The notes under the pieces: generated by a model | The model's database searches: none | What the model saw: only the letters and a program-made list of their open reading frames with translations | Told to the model about the DNA's origin: nothing | Translations under genes and position numbers: made by a program | Shown here: one piece after another, positions 42,774 through 52,052 of the stretch | How positions within the stretch are numbered: position 1 is the first letter of the stretch | How the letters are laid out: each line of letters begins with the position of its first letter | DNA from: Mesobacterium_A hydrothermale | GTDB lineage: Bacteria; Pseudomonadota; Alphaproteobacteria; Rhodobacterales; Rhodobacteraceae | DNA: 64,000 nt | Reading direction: 5' to 3' | NCBI RefSeq assembly: GCF_035818635.1 | Contig: NZ_JAYLLH010000004.1 | Coordinates: forward strand, 62,001 to 126,000

Positions 42774-43541
42774 ATGAGTGCGCCGATCCTGAAAACAGAG
42801 ATTGCCGATGGTGTCGCGGTCCTGACCATGAACCGCCCCGGCAAGCGCAACGCGATGTGCGACGCGTTGCTGGATGCCATTGACGGGTTTTTCTCGAAAC
42901 CGCCGGCCGGCGTTAAGGTGGTCGTGCTGACGGGCACCGAAGGGCACTATTGCTCTGGTCTGGACCTGTCGGAACATGAACAGCGCGACGCCGAAGGCAC
43001 CATGCGGCATTCGCGCAACTGGCATTCCATCATGGACAAGATCCAATACGGCGGCCTGCCGGTAGTCTCGGCCATGTTCGGGGCCGTGATTGGGGGCGGG
43101 CTGGAACTGGCCACATCGACCCATGTGCGCATTGCCGAGCCGTCGACGATCTTTCAACTGCCAGAAGGCCGGCGCGGGATCTTCGTGGGCGGTGGGGCGT
43201 CGGTGCGCGTGGGCCGCATCCTGGGGGCCGACCGCATGATCGAGATGATGCTGACCGGGCGCAAGTACGGCGCGGACGAAGGGCTGGCCCTGGGCCTGAC
43301 GCACTATGCGGTCGGGCAGGGCGAAGCGCTGCCGATGGCGCTGAACCTGGCGCACAAGATTGCCAGCAACGCACCGCTTTCCAACTACGTGATGATCCAG
43401 GCGCTCAGCCGGATCGAGGACATGGACAAGGCCGGGGGCCTGTTCACCGAAAGCCTGTGCGCTGCGCTGACCCAGACCAGCCCGGATGCGATCGAAGGTT
43501 TGCAAGCCTTCCTGCAAAAACGTGACCCCAAGTTCAGCTGA
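42774..43541 (+). CDS. Crotonase-family enzyme, possible hydroxycinnamoyl-CoA hydratase/lyase
   Basis: A 255-residue enoyl-CoA hydratase/isomerase-fold protein. The oxyanion-hole segments are HYCSGLDLSEH and AMFGAVIGGGLELA, and the catalytic-side segment is FQLPEGRRGIFVGGGASVRVGRILG. The placement next to MarR and feruloyl-CoA synthase matches the couA/ech position in hydroxycinnamate clusters, so it may cleave or hydrate feruloyl-CoA. Sequence alone does not prove lyase activity. The upstream gap is AT-rich (TATTTGATATAACAAT) and probably holds a promoter and MarR site. Confidence 0.82.
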   Translation: MSAPILKTEIADGVAVLTMNRPGKRNAMCDALLDAIDGFFSKPPAGVKVVVLTGTEGHYCSGLDLSEHEQRDAEGTMRHSRNWHSIMDKIQYGGLPVVSAMFGAVIGGGLELATSTHVRIAEPSTIFQLPEGRRGIFVGGGASVRVGRILGADRMIEMMLTGRKYGADEGLALGLTHYAVGQGEALPMALNLAHKIASNAPLSNYVMIQALSRIEDMDKAGGLFTESLCAALTQTSPDAIEGLQAFLQKRDPKFS

Positions 43542-43545
43542 GCCG

Positions 43546-44025
43546 ATGAAACCCGATACCGCTTCCGACACGTCCCAGCCCGCACAAGTCAGCGATGACC
43601 GGCTGCGGGGGCTTTTGGGCTACCGGCTGCGCCGAGCGTCGAACGCGGTGCAGGCGGATCTGGCCGAAACGCTGAAACCGTTCGACCTGCGCATGATCAC
43701 CTATACCGCGCTGGTCCTGGTCGTCGACAACCCCGGTCTGAGCCAGTCGCAACTGGCTGCCGCCATGGATGTTGAACGCCCCAACCTGGTGGTCATCGTG
43801 GACGAGCTTGAACGGCGCGAACTGATCACCCGCGACAGGGTGCCGACCGACCGGCGCACCTATGCGCTGAACGCCACGCTGGCGGGGCGCAGGTTGTGCG
43901 ATCAGGCCGAGTCCGCGGTGCGCCAGCACGAAGCGCGGATTTTCGGGACGCTTCTGGAAGAAGAGCGCAGCCTGCTGGCCAGGGGACTGCTGCATGTCAT
44001 TGCCCAACGTACGGGAGAGTCGTGA
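43546..44025 (+). CDS. MarR family regulator of the hydroxycinnamate cluster
   Basis: A 159-residue winged-helix protein. The helix-turn-helix is LSQSQLAAAMDVERPNLVVI, followed by the wing RDRVPTDRRTYALNATLAG. It lies between the crotonase and the CoA ligase, with a 1-bp overlap to the latter (TGATG). CouR of Rhodopseudomonas, a MarR protein induced by p-coumaroyl-CoA, is the likely functional model. Confidence 0.9.
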   Translation: MKPDTASDTSQPAQVSDDRLRGLLGYRLRRASNAVQADLAETLKPFDLRMITYTALVLVVDNPGLSQSQLAAAMDVERPNLVVIVDELERRELITRDRVPTDRRTYALNATLAGRRLCDQAESAVRQHEARIFGTLLEEERSLLARGLLHVIAQRTGES

Positions 44026-45842
44026 TGAAACGCACATCGAATTTCCAGCCGCACAAGGTGGTGCGCGATACCATGCCCGACGGCACCCTTCGCCTGCGCT
44101 CCGCCTATGACCTGCCACCGGTGGCGGATCGCACCGGCGACTGGCTGCACCGCTGGGCCAAAGACGCCCCCGACCGGGTGTTCATCGCCGAGCGTCACGG
44201 TGCGGGCTGGCGCGAGGAAAGCTATTCCGCTGTGTTGGAACAGGTCCGCGCGATTGCCGCGAGCCTGCTGGGCCGGGGCATGAATGCCGACACGCCGATC
44301 CTGGTGATTTCCGGCAATGGCGTCGATCACGGCTTGCTGGCCCTTGCGGCGCAATACGTCGGTGTCCCGCTGGTGCCGGTGGCCGAACAATACGCGCTGA
44401 TCCACGGCGCGCATGGCAGGCTGGTTCACGCGATCGACCTGATCAAGCCCCGCATGATCTATACCGTCGATGCCGGTCACTATGCCGAAGCGCTGGCGCT
44501 GCCCGCGATGGAAGGGCGCGAGATCGTCGTCTCGAACACCGCCGGCCGGACCGACATCACCGCCTTTGCCGACCTTCTGAAGGGCGACAACGGCGTCGAC
44601 GTGGATGCGGCCTTTGCCAAGGTCACGCCGGATACCGTCGGCAAGATCCTGATGACCTCTGGCTCGACTTCGGAACCCAAGGGCGTTCTGACCACGCACC
44701 GGATGATGTGTGTGAACCAGGCGATGCTTCAGGTCGGGCTGCCGTTCCTGGCCGAAAAGCCGCCGGTAATCGTGGACTGGCTGCCCTGGAACCATGTGTT
44801 CGGCGGGTCGCACAACTTCAACATGATGCTGGCGAACGGCGGGTCGTTCTATGTCGATGACGGCAAGCCGGTGAAGGGCCTGTTCGACCGCACACTGGAA
44901 AACCTGTCGCTGAAGACCGGCAGCCTGTGCTTCAATGTGCCGGTTGGGTTCAGCATGCTGTTGGGGGCGCTGCAAAAGGACACCGACCTGCGCCAGCGGT
45001 TCTTTGCGGAACTGGATCTGGTGTTCTATGCCGGCGCATCGCTGCCACAAGAGGTCTGGCAAGGGTTCGAGGCGATGGCGATGGAGGTCAAGGGCGAAGT
45101 GCCGTTGATGACCAGCAGCTGGGGCCTGACCGAAACCGCCCCCGCCGCCGTGCTGCAACAGGAACCGACCGACCGGTCCGGTGTGATCGGCGTGCCGCTG
45201 CCGGGGATCGAGCTGAAGCTGATCCCGGACCAGGACATGCGCTGCGAGATCCGCCTGAAAGGGCCGTCGATCCTGCCGGGCTATTACAACGCGCCGGAAA
45301 AGACCGCCGAAGCCTTTGACGAGGAAGGGTTTTTTCGCACCGGTGACGCGGTTCTGTTCGTTGATCCCGCCAATCCCGACCGCGGGTTGAAATTCGACGG
45401 CCGGATTTCCGAGGATTTCAAGCTCTTGACCGGCACCTGGGTGCGCGCGGCGCAGCTGCGGATGGACATGCTGACCTGTCTTGGCCCGTTGGCGGCGGAC
45501 CTGGTGATCACCGGGGCCGACCGTAACCAGATCGGGGTCATGGTGTTCCCCAGCATGGCGGCGCTGGCCGAAGGCGGCTATGGGACCGAGGAAACCGACG
45601 GCGCGCTTTGCAACGCCCTGTTGCTGGGCGAAATTCACCGCCGCCTTGCCGAACGTGCCCGCGAATTTTCCGGCAGTTCGACCCGGGTGTCCCGGGCGAT
45701 TGTCCTGGCCGAACCCGCGTCGATGGGCGCGGGCGAGATGACGGCCAAGGGCAACCTGAATTTCCGCAAGGTGCTGACCCGGCGCAAGGCGCTTCTGGAC
45801 CGGCTTTATGCCGACAGCGATCCCTGCGTGGTGACGGTCTGA
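44025..45842 (+). CDS. fcs: Feruloyl-CoA synthase (AMP-forming)
   Basis: A 605-residue adenylate-forming ligase. The phosphate loop is MTSGSTSEPKG, with WLPWNHVFGGSHNFN, then SSWGLTETAP and DEEGFFRTGDAV. The C-terminal GNLNFRKVLTRR provides a lysine-bearing end. This pattern (PWNHVFGGSHN) is characteristic of feruloyl-CoA synthases rather than generic acyl-CoA ligases. It would activate ferulate, p-coumarate or caffeate. The start was fixed at the ATG overlapping the marR stop. Confidence 0.9.
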   Translation: MKRTSNFQPHKVVRDTMPDGTLRLRSAYDLPPVADRTGDWLHRWAKDAPDRVFIAERHGAGWREESYSAVLEQVRAIAASLLGRGMNADTPILVISGNGVDHGLLALAAQYVGVPLVPVAEQYALIHGAHGRLVHAIDLIKPRMIYTVDAGHYAEALALPAMEGREIVVSNTAGRTDITAFADLLKGDNGVDVDAAFAKVTPDTVGKILMTSGSTSEPKGVLTTHRMMCVNQAMLQVGLPFLAEKPPVIVDWLPWNHVFGGSHNFNMMLANGGSFYVDDGKPVKGLFDRTLENLSLKTGSLCFNVPVGFSMLLGALQKDTDLRQRFFAELDLVFYAGASLPQEVWQGFEAMAMEVKGEVPLMTSSWGLTETAPAAVLQQEPTDRSGVIGVPLPGIELKLIPDQDMRCEIRLKGPSILPGYYNAPEKTAEAFDEEGFFRTGDAVLFVDPANPDRGLKFDGRISEDFKLLTGTWVRAAQLRMDMLTCLGPLAADLVITGADRNQIGVMVFPSMAALAEGGYGTEETDGALCNALLLGEIHRRLAERAREFSGSSTRVSRAIVLAEPASMGAGEMTAKGNLNFRKVLTRRKALLDRLYADSDPCVVTV

Positions 45843-45852
45843 ACAATCCCGA

Positions 45853-45908
45853 CGGCGGACCGCTGCCTGGTCCGCCGACCCTTCGCCCAGGGACATCCGG
45901 CCTGGGCG
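45853..45908 (+). promoter_or_regulatory. Two tandem hairpins between fcs and the amidohydrolase
   Basis: CGGCGGACC pairs with GGTCCGCCG (45853-45861/45869-45877), and CGCCCAGG pairs with CCTGGGCG (45884-45891/45901-45908). Both are perfect, in a 100-bp gap without a T-run. They may be transcription or decay barriers within the operon. Confidence 0.5.
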
Positions 45909-45942
45909 CCCGCCCGGCCAGAGAGACACAGAGGAACAGAAC

Positions 45943-46818
45943 ATGGTTGATATCACCGAAGTCCGTGCCATCGACATTCACACCCATGCCGAAGAACCCT
46001 GCGGGTGTCACGCCGACGACGGCTATGACGATCTGCAGGCGACGATGGCGAAATACTTTCGCGCGCCGTGGAGCCACCCGCCGACGATCCAGGAAACCGC
46101 AGCGCATTTCCGCGAACAGAACATCGCCGCCGTGATCTTTCCGGTCGATGCCGAACGCGAAACCGGATACCGCCGCTACAGCAACGACGAAGTGGCCGAA
46201 ATCGTTGCAGAAAACTCTGACGTTCTGATCCAGTTCGCGTCGATCGACCCTTGGAAGGGCAAGATGGGCGTGCGTGAAGCCAAGCGGCTGATGCGCGACT
46301 ATGGCGTCAAGGGGTTCAAGTTCCACCCGACGATGCAGGGGTTCTATCCCAATGACCGCATGGCCTATGATCTGTATCAGGCCATTGCCGACGAAGGCGG
46401 CATCGCGCTGTTTCACACCGGCCAGACCGGCGTGGGTTCGGGCATGCCCGGCGGCAACGGGATGCGGCTGAAATATTCCAACCCGATGTATATGGATGAT
46501 GTGGCGGTGGATTTCCCCGACATGAAGATCGTCCTGGCGCACCCGTCCTTCCCCTGGCAGGAAGAGGCGCTGTCGGTGGCCCAGCACAAGCCCAACGTCT
46601 ATATCGACCTCAGCGGCTGGTCGCCCAAGTATTTCCCTGACATCCTGGTGAAATACTGCAACTCGATCCTGCGCAAGAAGGTGCTGTTCGGGTCCGACTG
46701 GCCGATGATCACGCCGGAACGCTGGCTGGCCGATTTCGAAAAGATCGCGATCAAGGACGAACTGCGCCCCGACATCATCAAGAACAACGCCGCGCGGCTG
46801 TTGGGGTTGATGGAATGA
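45943..46818 (+). CDS. Amidohydrolase-2 family protein (ACMSD-like fold)
   Basis: A 291-residue TIM-barrel metal enzyme. It has the first-strand IDIHTH metal motif, GVKGFKFHPTMQGFYPND, LFHTGQTGVGSG, IVLAHPSFPW and the Asp of FGSDWPMITPERW. This family includes aromatic-acid decarboxylases and lactone hydrolases, so in this cluster it may act on a lignin-derived acid or a side-chain intermediate. The next gene overlaps its stop (ATGA). Confidence 0.88.
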   Translation: MVDITEVRAIDIHTHAEEPCGCHADDGYDDLQATMAKYFRAPWSHPPTIQETAAHFREQNIAAVIFPVDAERETGYRRYSNDEVAEIVAENSDVLIQFASIDPWKGKMGVREAKRLMRDYGVKGFKFHPTMQGFYPNDRMAYDLYQAIADEGGIALFHTGQTGVGSGMPGGNGMRLKYSNPMYMDDVAVDFPDMKIVLAHPSFPWQEEALSVAQHKPNVYIDLSGWSPKYFPDILVKYCNSILRKKVLFGSDWPMITPERWLADFEKIAIKDELRPDIIKNNAARLLGLME

Positions 46819-47273
46819 TCACGCCTGTCCTGCGCCACGTCTGTTCGTTCACCGTGCAGCTTGATCCCATCATGGAAATGGGGCCGGGCCGGGCCGGGCA
46901 TCGCCGGATCATCCCGATTGTCGGCGGAGAGGTCACTGGCCCCGCGATCCGGGGCCGGGTGCTGAACCTTGGCGCCGACTGGCAGACGATCTTTGCCGAT
47001 GGTGTGGCACATCTGGACACGCGCTATGCGATGGAAACCCATGACGGCGCGGTGATCGAGATCGTCAACGTCGGCTTTCGTCACGGTCCCGCCGACGTGA
47101 TGGCGCGGGTCGCGGCAGGAGAGCCGGTCGACGGCACGGAATATTACATGCGCACCTCGGCCCGGCTGGAAACCGGGGATGCGCGCTATGATTGGGTCAA
47201 CCGCACGGTGTTCGTCAGCGCAGGGATGCGCCGCGCCGACGCGGTTGAAATCGACCTGTTTGCGGTGGAATGA
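46815..47273 (+). CDS. DUF3237 family protein
   Basis: A 152-residue beta-barrel-like protein. It has GPGRAGHRRIIPIVGGEVTGP near the N-terminus and the C-terminal YDWVNRTVFVSAGMR, both typical of DUF3237. The function is not known; family members recur in aromatic and terpene catabolic operons. Overlap with the amidohydrolase and a 3-bp gap to the dehydrogenase place it firmly in the operon. Confidence 0.88.
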   Translation: MITPVLRHVCSFTVQLDPIMEMGPGRAGHRRIIPIVGGEVTGPAIRGRVLNLGADWQTIFADGVAHLDTRYAMETHDGAVIEIVNVGFRHGPADVMARVAAGEPVDGTEYYMRTSARLETGDARYDWVNRTVFVSAGMRRADAVEIDLFAVE

Positions 47274-47276
47274 GCT

Positions 47277-48839
47277 ATGAAACCTTTTCAGGCCCCTCTT
47301 GACGATATCCTGTTCTGCATGGACGTGGCCGGAGCATCTGATCTGCCCGATTGGGATGCAGAACTTGCCGGGGAAATCGCGGGCCATTTCGCCGCCTTCG
47401 CCGAGGGCGAGATCGCGCCGCTGGACGAACCCGGCGACATCCAGGGCTGCACGCTGGAAAACGGCCGGGTGCGGATGCCGGACGGGTTTGTCGACTTTTA
47501 CAAGTCCTACGCCGAAGCCGGCTGGCCCAGCCTGACCGCCCCCGAGGAATTCGGCGGGCAGGGTCTGTCTCCGATGGTGCTGGCCTATGTGTCCGAGATA
47601 TTCTCAGGGGCGAACCAGTCGTTGCAGATGGTGACCGGGCTGGTGCCCGGCGCGATCCGCACCTTGCTTCGCTTTGGCACCGACGACCAGAAGGCCCGGC
47701 TGCTGCCGCCGCTGGTGTCGGGGGACTGGCTGGCCACCATGTGCCTGACCGAACCCGGCGCGGGGTCGGATCTGGCCCGCATCCGTACGAAAGCGGTAGA
47801 AGGTCCGGACGGTTGGCGCATTTCGGGCGAGAAGATCTTTATCTCTGGCGGTGACCAGGACATGAGCGCGGGGATCTTTCACCTTGTTCTGGCCCGGACA
47901 TCCGACAACGGCCTGAAGGGGCTGTCGCTGTTTGCCTGCACCATGGATCAGGCAGGCGACAGCATTCGGGTCGTCCGGATCGAAGAGAAAATGGGGCTGC
48001 ATGCCTCGCCCACCTGCCAGATGGTGTTCGACGACGCGCCGGGCGAATTGATCGGCGGCGAAGGGCAGGGGCTGGCGGCGATGTTCACGATGATGAACCA
48101 CGCCCGCGCCGACGTGGCGCTGCAGGGCGTGGCCCATTCTGCCCGCGCCCATGACGTTGCCAGGGCCTATGCCGAGGAACGGGTGCAAGGCCGCAAGACC
48201 GATGGCAGCCCGGCCCGATTGATCGACCATGCCGACGTGCAGCGGATGCTGGACCGGATCGACATGCTGGCGATGGGCGGCCGGATGATCGCGCACCTGG
48301 CCTTTGTCACCATGGAAAAGGGCGACAACCGCGATTTCGTGGACCTGCTGACCCCGGTCGCCAAGGTCTTTTGCACCGAGGCCGGGATGGAGGCCGCGAC
48401 GCTGGGCATGCAGGTGCTGGGCGGTTACGGCTACTTGCGGGAATACCGGCTGGAGCAGACCTATCGCGATGTGCGGATCGCCGCGATCTACGAAGGCGCA
48501 AATGCGATTCACGAACGGGTTCTGGCCACCCGGTTGCTGAAATCCGGCAGTGCTGCCGCGTTCAAGGCCTTCCTCGATGCCGAAGGCGCGGGAGAGATGC
48601 GCGTACTTTGGGAACAGGCCGAAAGCCGTCTGCTGGCAATGCAAGATGCCTCTGCCCTTGCGCATGATTTCATGGTGCTGACCCAGCTTGCGTTGTTGCA
48701 GGCGCTTTGGGGCCGGATGCTGGCCAGGGCCGATGCCCATCCCGATCCCGCCCGGATCCGCCGTCTGGCCCAAACGGCGCTGCGCGACGGGCCGATCTTT
48801 GCCCGCGCCCGCGCCGACCGTCTGGCGGCGATGGCTTAG
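47277..48839 (+). CDS. Acyl-CoA dehydrogenase
   Basis: A 520-residue FAD enzyme. The flavin-binding MCLTEPGAGSDLARIRTKA, the FISGGDQDM region and the catalytic base region RIAAIYEGANAIHERVLATR are clear. The extra C-terminal domain makes it longer than standard (about 380-400) and similar to the DmdC/long ACAD branch. In this operon it could oxidise a phenylpropanoid-CoA side chain (for example dihydroferuloyl-CoA), which is inference. Confidence 0.9.
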   Translation: MKPFQAPLDDILFCMDVAGASDLPDWDAELAGEIAGHFAAFAEGEIAPLDEPGDIQGCTLENGRVRMPDGFVDFYKSYAEAGWPSLTAPEEFGGQGLSPMVLAYVSEIFSGANQSLQMVTGLVPGAIRTLLRFGTDDQKARLLPPLVSGDWLATMCLTEPGAGSDLARIRTKAVEGPDGWRISGEKIFISGGDQDMSAGIFHLVLARTSDNGLKGLSLFACTMDQAGDSIRVVRIEEKMGLHASPTCQMVFDDAPGELIGGEGQGLAAMFTMMNHARADVALQGVAHSARAHDVARAYAEERVQGRKTDGSPARLIDHADVQRMLDRIDMLAMGGRMIAHLAFVTMEKGDNRDFVDLLTPVAKVFCTEAGMEAATLGMQVLGGYGYLREYRLEQTYRDVRIAAIYEGANAIHERVLATRLLKSGSAAAFKAFLDAEGAGEMRVLWEQAESRLLAMQDASALAHDFMVLTQLALLQALWGRMLARADAHPDPARIRRLAQTALRDGPIFARARADRLAAMA

Positions 48840-48858
48840 GATACCCGCGCCTGCCGGT

Positions 48859-50238
48859 TCAGCGGTTCCCCGGCGGCAGCAGCTTGCCGGGGTTCAGGAT
48901 GCCCTTGGGGTCGAGCGCGGTCTTGATCGCTCGCATCGACGCCAGCAGGGGCCCGTGTTCGGCATCCATGTATTTCATCTTGCCGATGCCTATCCCGTGT
49001 TCGCCCGACACCGTGCCCCCCAGCCGCAGCGCGCAATCGGCCAGGATGCCCGACAGTTCCGCCACGCGGGCCATTTCCTCGGGTTCGTTGGGGTCGCAGC
49101 GCACGCCGCAATGGAAATTCCCGTCGCCCACATGGCCGACGATGGGGGCCAGCAGGCCCAGCCGGTCGCGTTCGGTCTGTGCCAGCACCACCGCCTCGGC
49201 CAGATGCGAGATCGGGACGCAGACATCGGTTGCCATCGTGCGCTTGCCCGGCGACAGCGTACCGGTGGCATAGTGGCCAGAATGGCGCATCTTCCAAAGC
49301 GCGTTGCGCGCCTCGGTCGACTCGGCCCAGTCAAACCCGGTTGCACCGAAGTCTTCGGCAATCGCGCCAAAGGCTTCGGCCTGTTCCTTCACCCCCGCGT
49401 CCGAGCCGTGGAATTCCAGGAACAGATGCGGTTTTTCCGGCAGTTGGGTGCCGGAATAGGCGTTGAACCCGGTGACCATCTGTTCGTCGACCAGTTCGAT
49501 CCTCGCCATCGGGATGCCGGACTGAATGGTCAGGATCACCGTGTTGACCGCGTCCTCGATCGAGTCGAACCGGCAGGTCGCGGCGGAAACCGCCTCGGGG
49601 ATGCCCTGAAGCTTGACAGTCAGTTCGGTGATGATGCCCAGCGTCCCTTCGGACCCGATCAGAAGGTGGGTCATGTCATAGCCGGTCGAGGATTTGCGCG
49701 CCCGCGTGCCGGTTTCGACGATGGTGCCATCGGCCAGAACGGCGGTCAGCGCCAGCACGTTTTCCCGCATCGTGCCATAGCGCACGGCGGTGGTGCCGCT
49801 GGCCCGCGTCGCCGCCATGCCGCCAAGCGAGGCATTGGCACCGGGGTCGACCGGGAAGAACATGCCGGTGGCGCGCAGTTCCGCGTTGATCTGTTCACGG
49901 GTCACACCGGGCTGGACCACGGCCAGCATGTCTTCGGGCACGACGTCCAGCACCTTGTTCATCTGCGACAGGTCCAGCGAGATGCCGCCCTTGATCGCCA
50001 GGTGCTGACCTTCCAGCGAAGTGCCGGTTCCATAGGCCACCACGGGGCAGTCCTCGGCATGGCAGATGCGCAGGATATCGGCCACATCCTCGGTCGAGCG
50101 GGCAAAGGCCACGGCATCGGGTGGGGCCGGCAGGTAGTGCGCTTCGCTTGTGCCATGCTGATCGCGCACGTTGGCAGCGGTGGACAGGCGGTCGCCCAAC
50201 AGGGCCGATAGCGCGCTCAGGGCGGTTTCGATGGTCAT
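48859..50238 (-). CDS. FAD-linked oxidase, D-lactate/glycolate dehydrogenase type (GlcD-like)
   Basis: A 459-residue flavoprotein. The PCMH-type FAD domain has VVAYGTGTSLEGQH, VDPGANASLGGMAATRASG, RYGTMRENVL and LIGSEGTLGIITE. The C-terminal FAD-linked oxidase domain ends with GTVSGEHGIGIGKMKYM and LDPKGILNPGKLLP. It probably oxidises a D-2-hydroxy acid and passes electrons to quinone or cytochrome c. GGAGGAG precedes the ATG. It is convergent with the acyl-CoA dehydrogenase. Confidence 0.9.
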   Translation of the reverse strand: MTIETALSALSALLGDRLSTAANVRDQHGTSEAHYLPAPPDAVAFARSTEDVADILRICHAEDCPVVAYGTGTSLEGQHLAIKGGISLDLSQMNKVLDVVPEDMLAVVQPGVTREQINAELRATGMFFPVDPGANASLGGMAATRASGTTAVRYGTMRENVLALTAVLADGTIVETGTRARKSSTGYDMTHLLIGSEGTLGIITELTVKLQGIPEAVSAATCRFDSIEDAVNTVILTIQSGIPMARIELVDEQMVTGFNAYSGTQLPEKPHLFLEFHGSDAGVKEQAEAFGAIAEDFGATGFDWAESTEARNALWKMRHSGHYATGTLSPGKRTMATDVCVPISHLAEAVVLAQTERDRLGLLAPIVGHVGDGNFHCGVRCDPNEPEEMARVAELSGILADCALRLGGTVSGEHGIGIGKMKYMDAEHGPLLASMRAIKTALDPKGILNPGKLLPPGNR

Positions 50239-50295
50239 TGGGCTCCTCCGGTGTTGGTATCTTTTGAACACCGTCCAACCGGTCCCCGCAAGGGG

Positions 50296-51354
50296 TTAGC
50301 CCTTATTTGCCCGCTCTGCGGCCATCGCTTTTTGGGCATGGCCCAGCAGGAACCGTGCGGCGTTGTCGGGCAGCGGACGGCTGCCCGGGGTCATCAACAG
50401 CTTTCCGAACAGTGCCCGGAACGGCTCCTGCGCCATCAATTCGGTAAACCGCTGCTTGCGCCAGGCCACCGCCGTGTCATGAAGTGCCGACACCTGCGGA
50501 TCGGCGGCAAGCTCGGCCCGGATCGGGGCGACGCGGTCGGACATGGCAAGGATCGAGCGGTCCTCTTCAGTGTTGAAGTTCCGTTCGACCCAATAATCCA
50601 TGCCCAACAGGTGATCGGAATGGACCGCGCGGCCCCGGTCCGCCTTGACCACATAGCTTTCCATCGCGCCCAGCGGATAGTGGTTCAACTGCGCCAGAGC
50701 ATAATTCGACCGGCCATAAGTGGAAAACACCCGTCCCATGCGCATCTCTGGCCCCAGATCGCGGCCTTCGCCGTCGAACCAGCGGGCGTTTTCCAGTCTA
50801 TTGCGATCGGGGTTGCGGGGGCGATGCACACCCAGACCGCGATACGTGCCGTCGTTGCGATAAAGCGTCTTGAACATCGACGCGCGCCACGGCCAGAACA
50901 TCACCGCCGGGGCGGCGCGGGTAAACTGGTCAGGGACGGGTCGGTCCTCGAAATGGACGACACCGGCATTGCCGAAAAGCCGCCACGTCAACGTGATGGC
51001 CGTGGCGTCCGGCAGCGCGTCGATCAGGGCGGGCAGGGTGCGGTTGCCGGTGTGGACGTTGACGAATTCGTCAACGTCAAGTGGCAGGATCCAGTCGGCC
51101 TGCCGCACGGCATCGGTTTGTTCGGCCCGTTTCAGTGCGGTGAACTGAATGCCGCCATCGTCATAGGGACCATCGTTGCGGATATGGGTCAGCTGCCCCA
51201 GTTCCTGCAACCGATCCAGCAACGTGTCTGTGCCGTCCTGACAATCGTTCGAAAAGACAAGGAAATCCGTAACCCCGCAGGCGCGGTGATGGGCCAGCCA
51301 ATCCAGCAGAAAGGCGGCCTCGTTTCGCACGCAGAGAACGGCGAGGATGCGCAT
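50296..51354 (-). CDS. Glycosyltransferase, GT2-like fold (paralogue 1)
   Basis: A 352-residue enzyme whose catalytic core lies near the N-terminus: MRILAVLCVRNEAAFLLDWL, FSNDCQDGTDTLL, and the metal-binding DVDEF (93-97). The C-terminal half carries ALAQLNHYPLGAMESYVVKADRGRA, shared with the two other transferases upstream. This is the Glyco_tranf_2_4-like group, common in Rhodobacteraceae and of unknown acceptor. Its ATG overlaps the FkbM gene's stop by one base. Confidence 0.85.
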   Translation of the reverse strand: MRILAVLCVRNEAAFLLDWLAHHRACGVTDFLVFSNDCQDGTDTLLDRLQELGQLTHIRNDGPYDDGGIQFTALKRAEQTDAVRQADWILPLDVDEFVNVHTGNRTLPALIDALPDATAITLTWRLFGNAGVVHFEDRPVPDQFTRAAPAVMFWPWRASMFKTLYRNDGTYRGLGVHRPRNPDRNRLENARWFDGEGRDLGPEMRMGRVFSTYGRSNYALAQLNHYPLGAMESYVVKADRGRAVHSDHLLGMDYWVERNFNTEEDRSILAMSDRVAPIRAELAADPQVSALHDTAVAWRKQRFTELMAQEPFRALFGKLLMTPGSRPLPDNAARFLLGHAQKAMAAERANKG

Positions 51355-52046
51355 CACCACCCCTTTCGGAAGCAGACCACCTTGCCGTGCGACGCCTTTG
51401 GCCAATAGGTCAGCCCGGCGCGGTGAAAGGTGTCAAAGACCGCCTGAACCCCCGATTGCCCGATCCACTGGGGATGCAGTTCCAGGATCGCCACGCGCAA
51501 GCATGACAGGTCGGCGGCAGGCAGCAAATGCGCCTCTGCGCCTTCGATGTCGCAGATCAGGACATCTGGTTGCAGGTCTGCCAGAACCGGGCCGATGGCG
51601 CGTTGGGGCACCTGTGCCTCACCGACGATGGTGCCGGGCTCACTGTCGCGATCCATCGAGGAGGCCAGAAAGTTTTCGCGCAGATAGAACGGGACAGGCG
51701 GGCCGTCCATTGCCGACAGAAGGGCGTTATGCACAGTGGCGGTCTCAACCCCGTTTGCAGCGTGAACACGGGCGATATAAGGCAGCAGTTGGGGGTTGGC
51801 CTCGAACGCGTCGACGCGGGCGGCACCACATTTCACCGATACCAGCGTCGACATAAAGCCGATGCCGGCACCAAGTTCCAGAACCCGGTCGCCCGGCTGT
51901 ACCATACGCAGCGCGGCTTCGGCCTCTTTCGCCTCGTATTCCCCGGTGCGGATCAAGCGGCGCGCACGGCCTTGCAGAACCTGCGGATCTTTTGGAAAAC
52001 GCAGCCCGCGGCACGTGAGAAATCCGTTGGGGGCGATATCATCCAT
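51354..52046 (-). CDS. FkbM family methyltransferase
   Basis: A 230-residue SAM-dependent enzyme. The SAM motif is RVLELGAGIGFMST, the acidic loop is DAFEANP, and DVLICDIEGAEAHLL is the FkbM-type post-motif. These enzymes O-methylate sugars in glycans or natural products. It lies 6 bp after the fused transferase and overlaps the next by one base, so a role in decorating the same surface glycan is likely. Confidence 0.88.
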   Translation of the reverse strand: MDDIAPNGFLTCRGLRFPKDPQVLQGRARRLIRTGEYEAKEAEAALRMVQPGDRVLELGAGIGFMSTLVSVKCGAARVDAFEANPQLLPYIARVHAANGVETATVHNALLSAMDGPPVPFYLRENFLASSMDRDSEPGTIVGEAQVPQRAIGPVLADLQPDVLICDIEGAEAHLLPAADLSCLRVAILELHPQWIGQSGVQAVFDTFHRAGLTYWPKASHGKVVCFRKGW

Positions 52047-52052
52047 CTGCGG

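Noticed and set aside
43902..45977. 691-codon open frame opposite fcs
   Set aside because: Antisense shadow frame with low-complexity basic composition.
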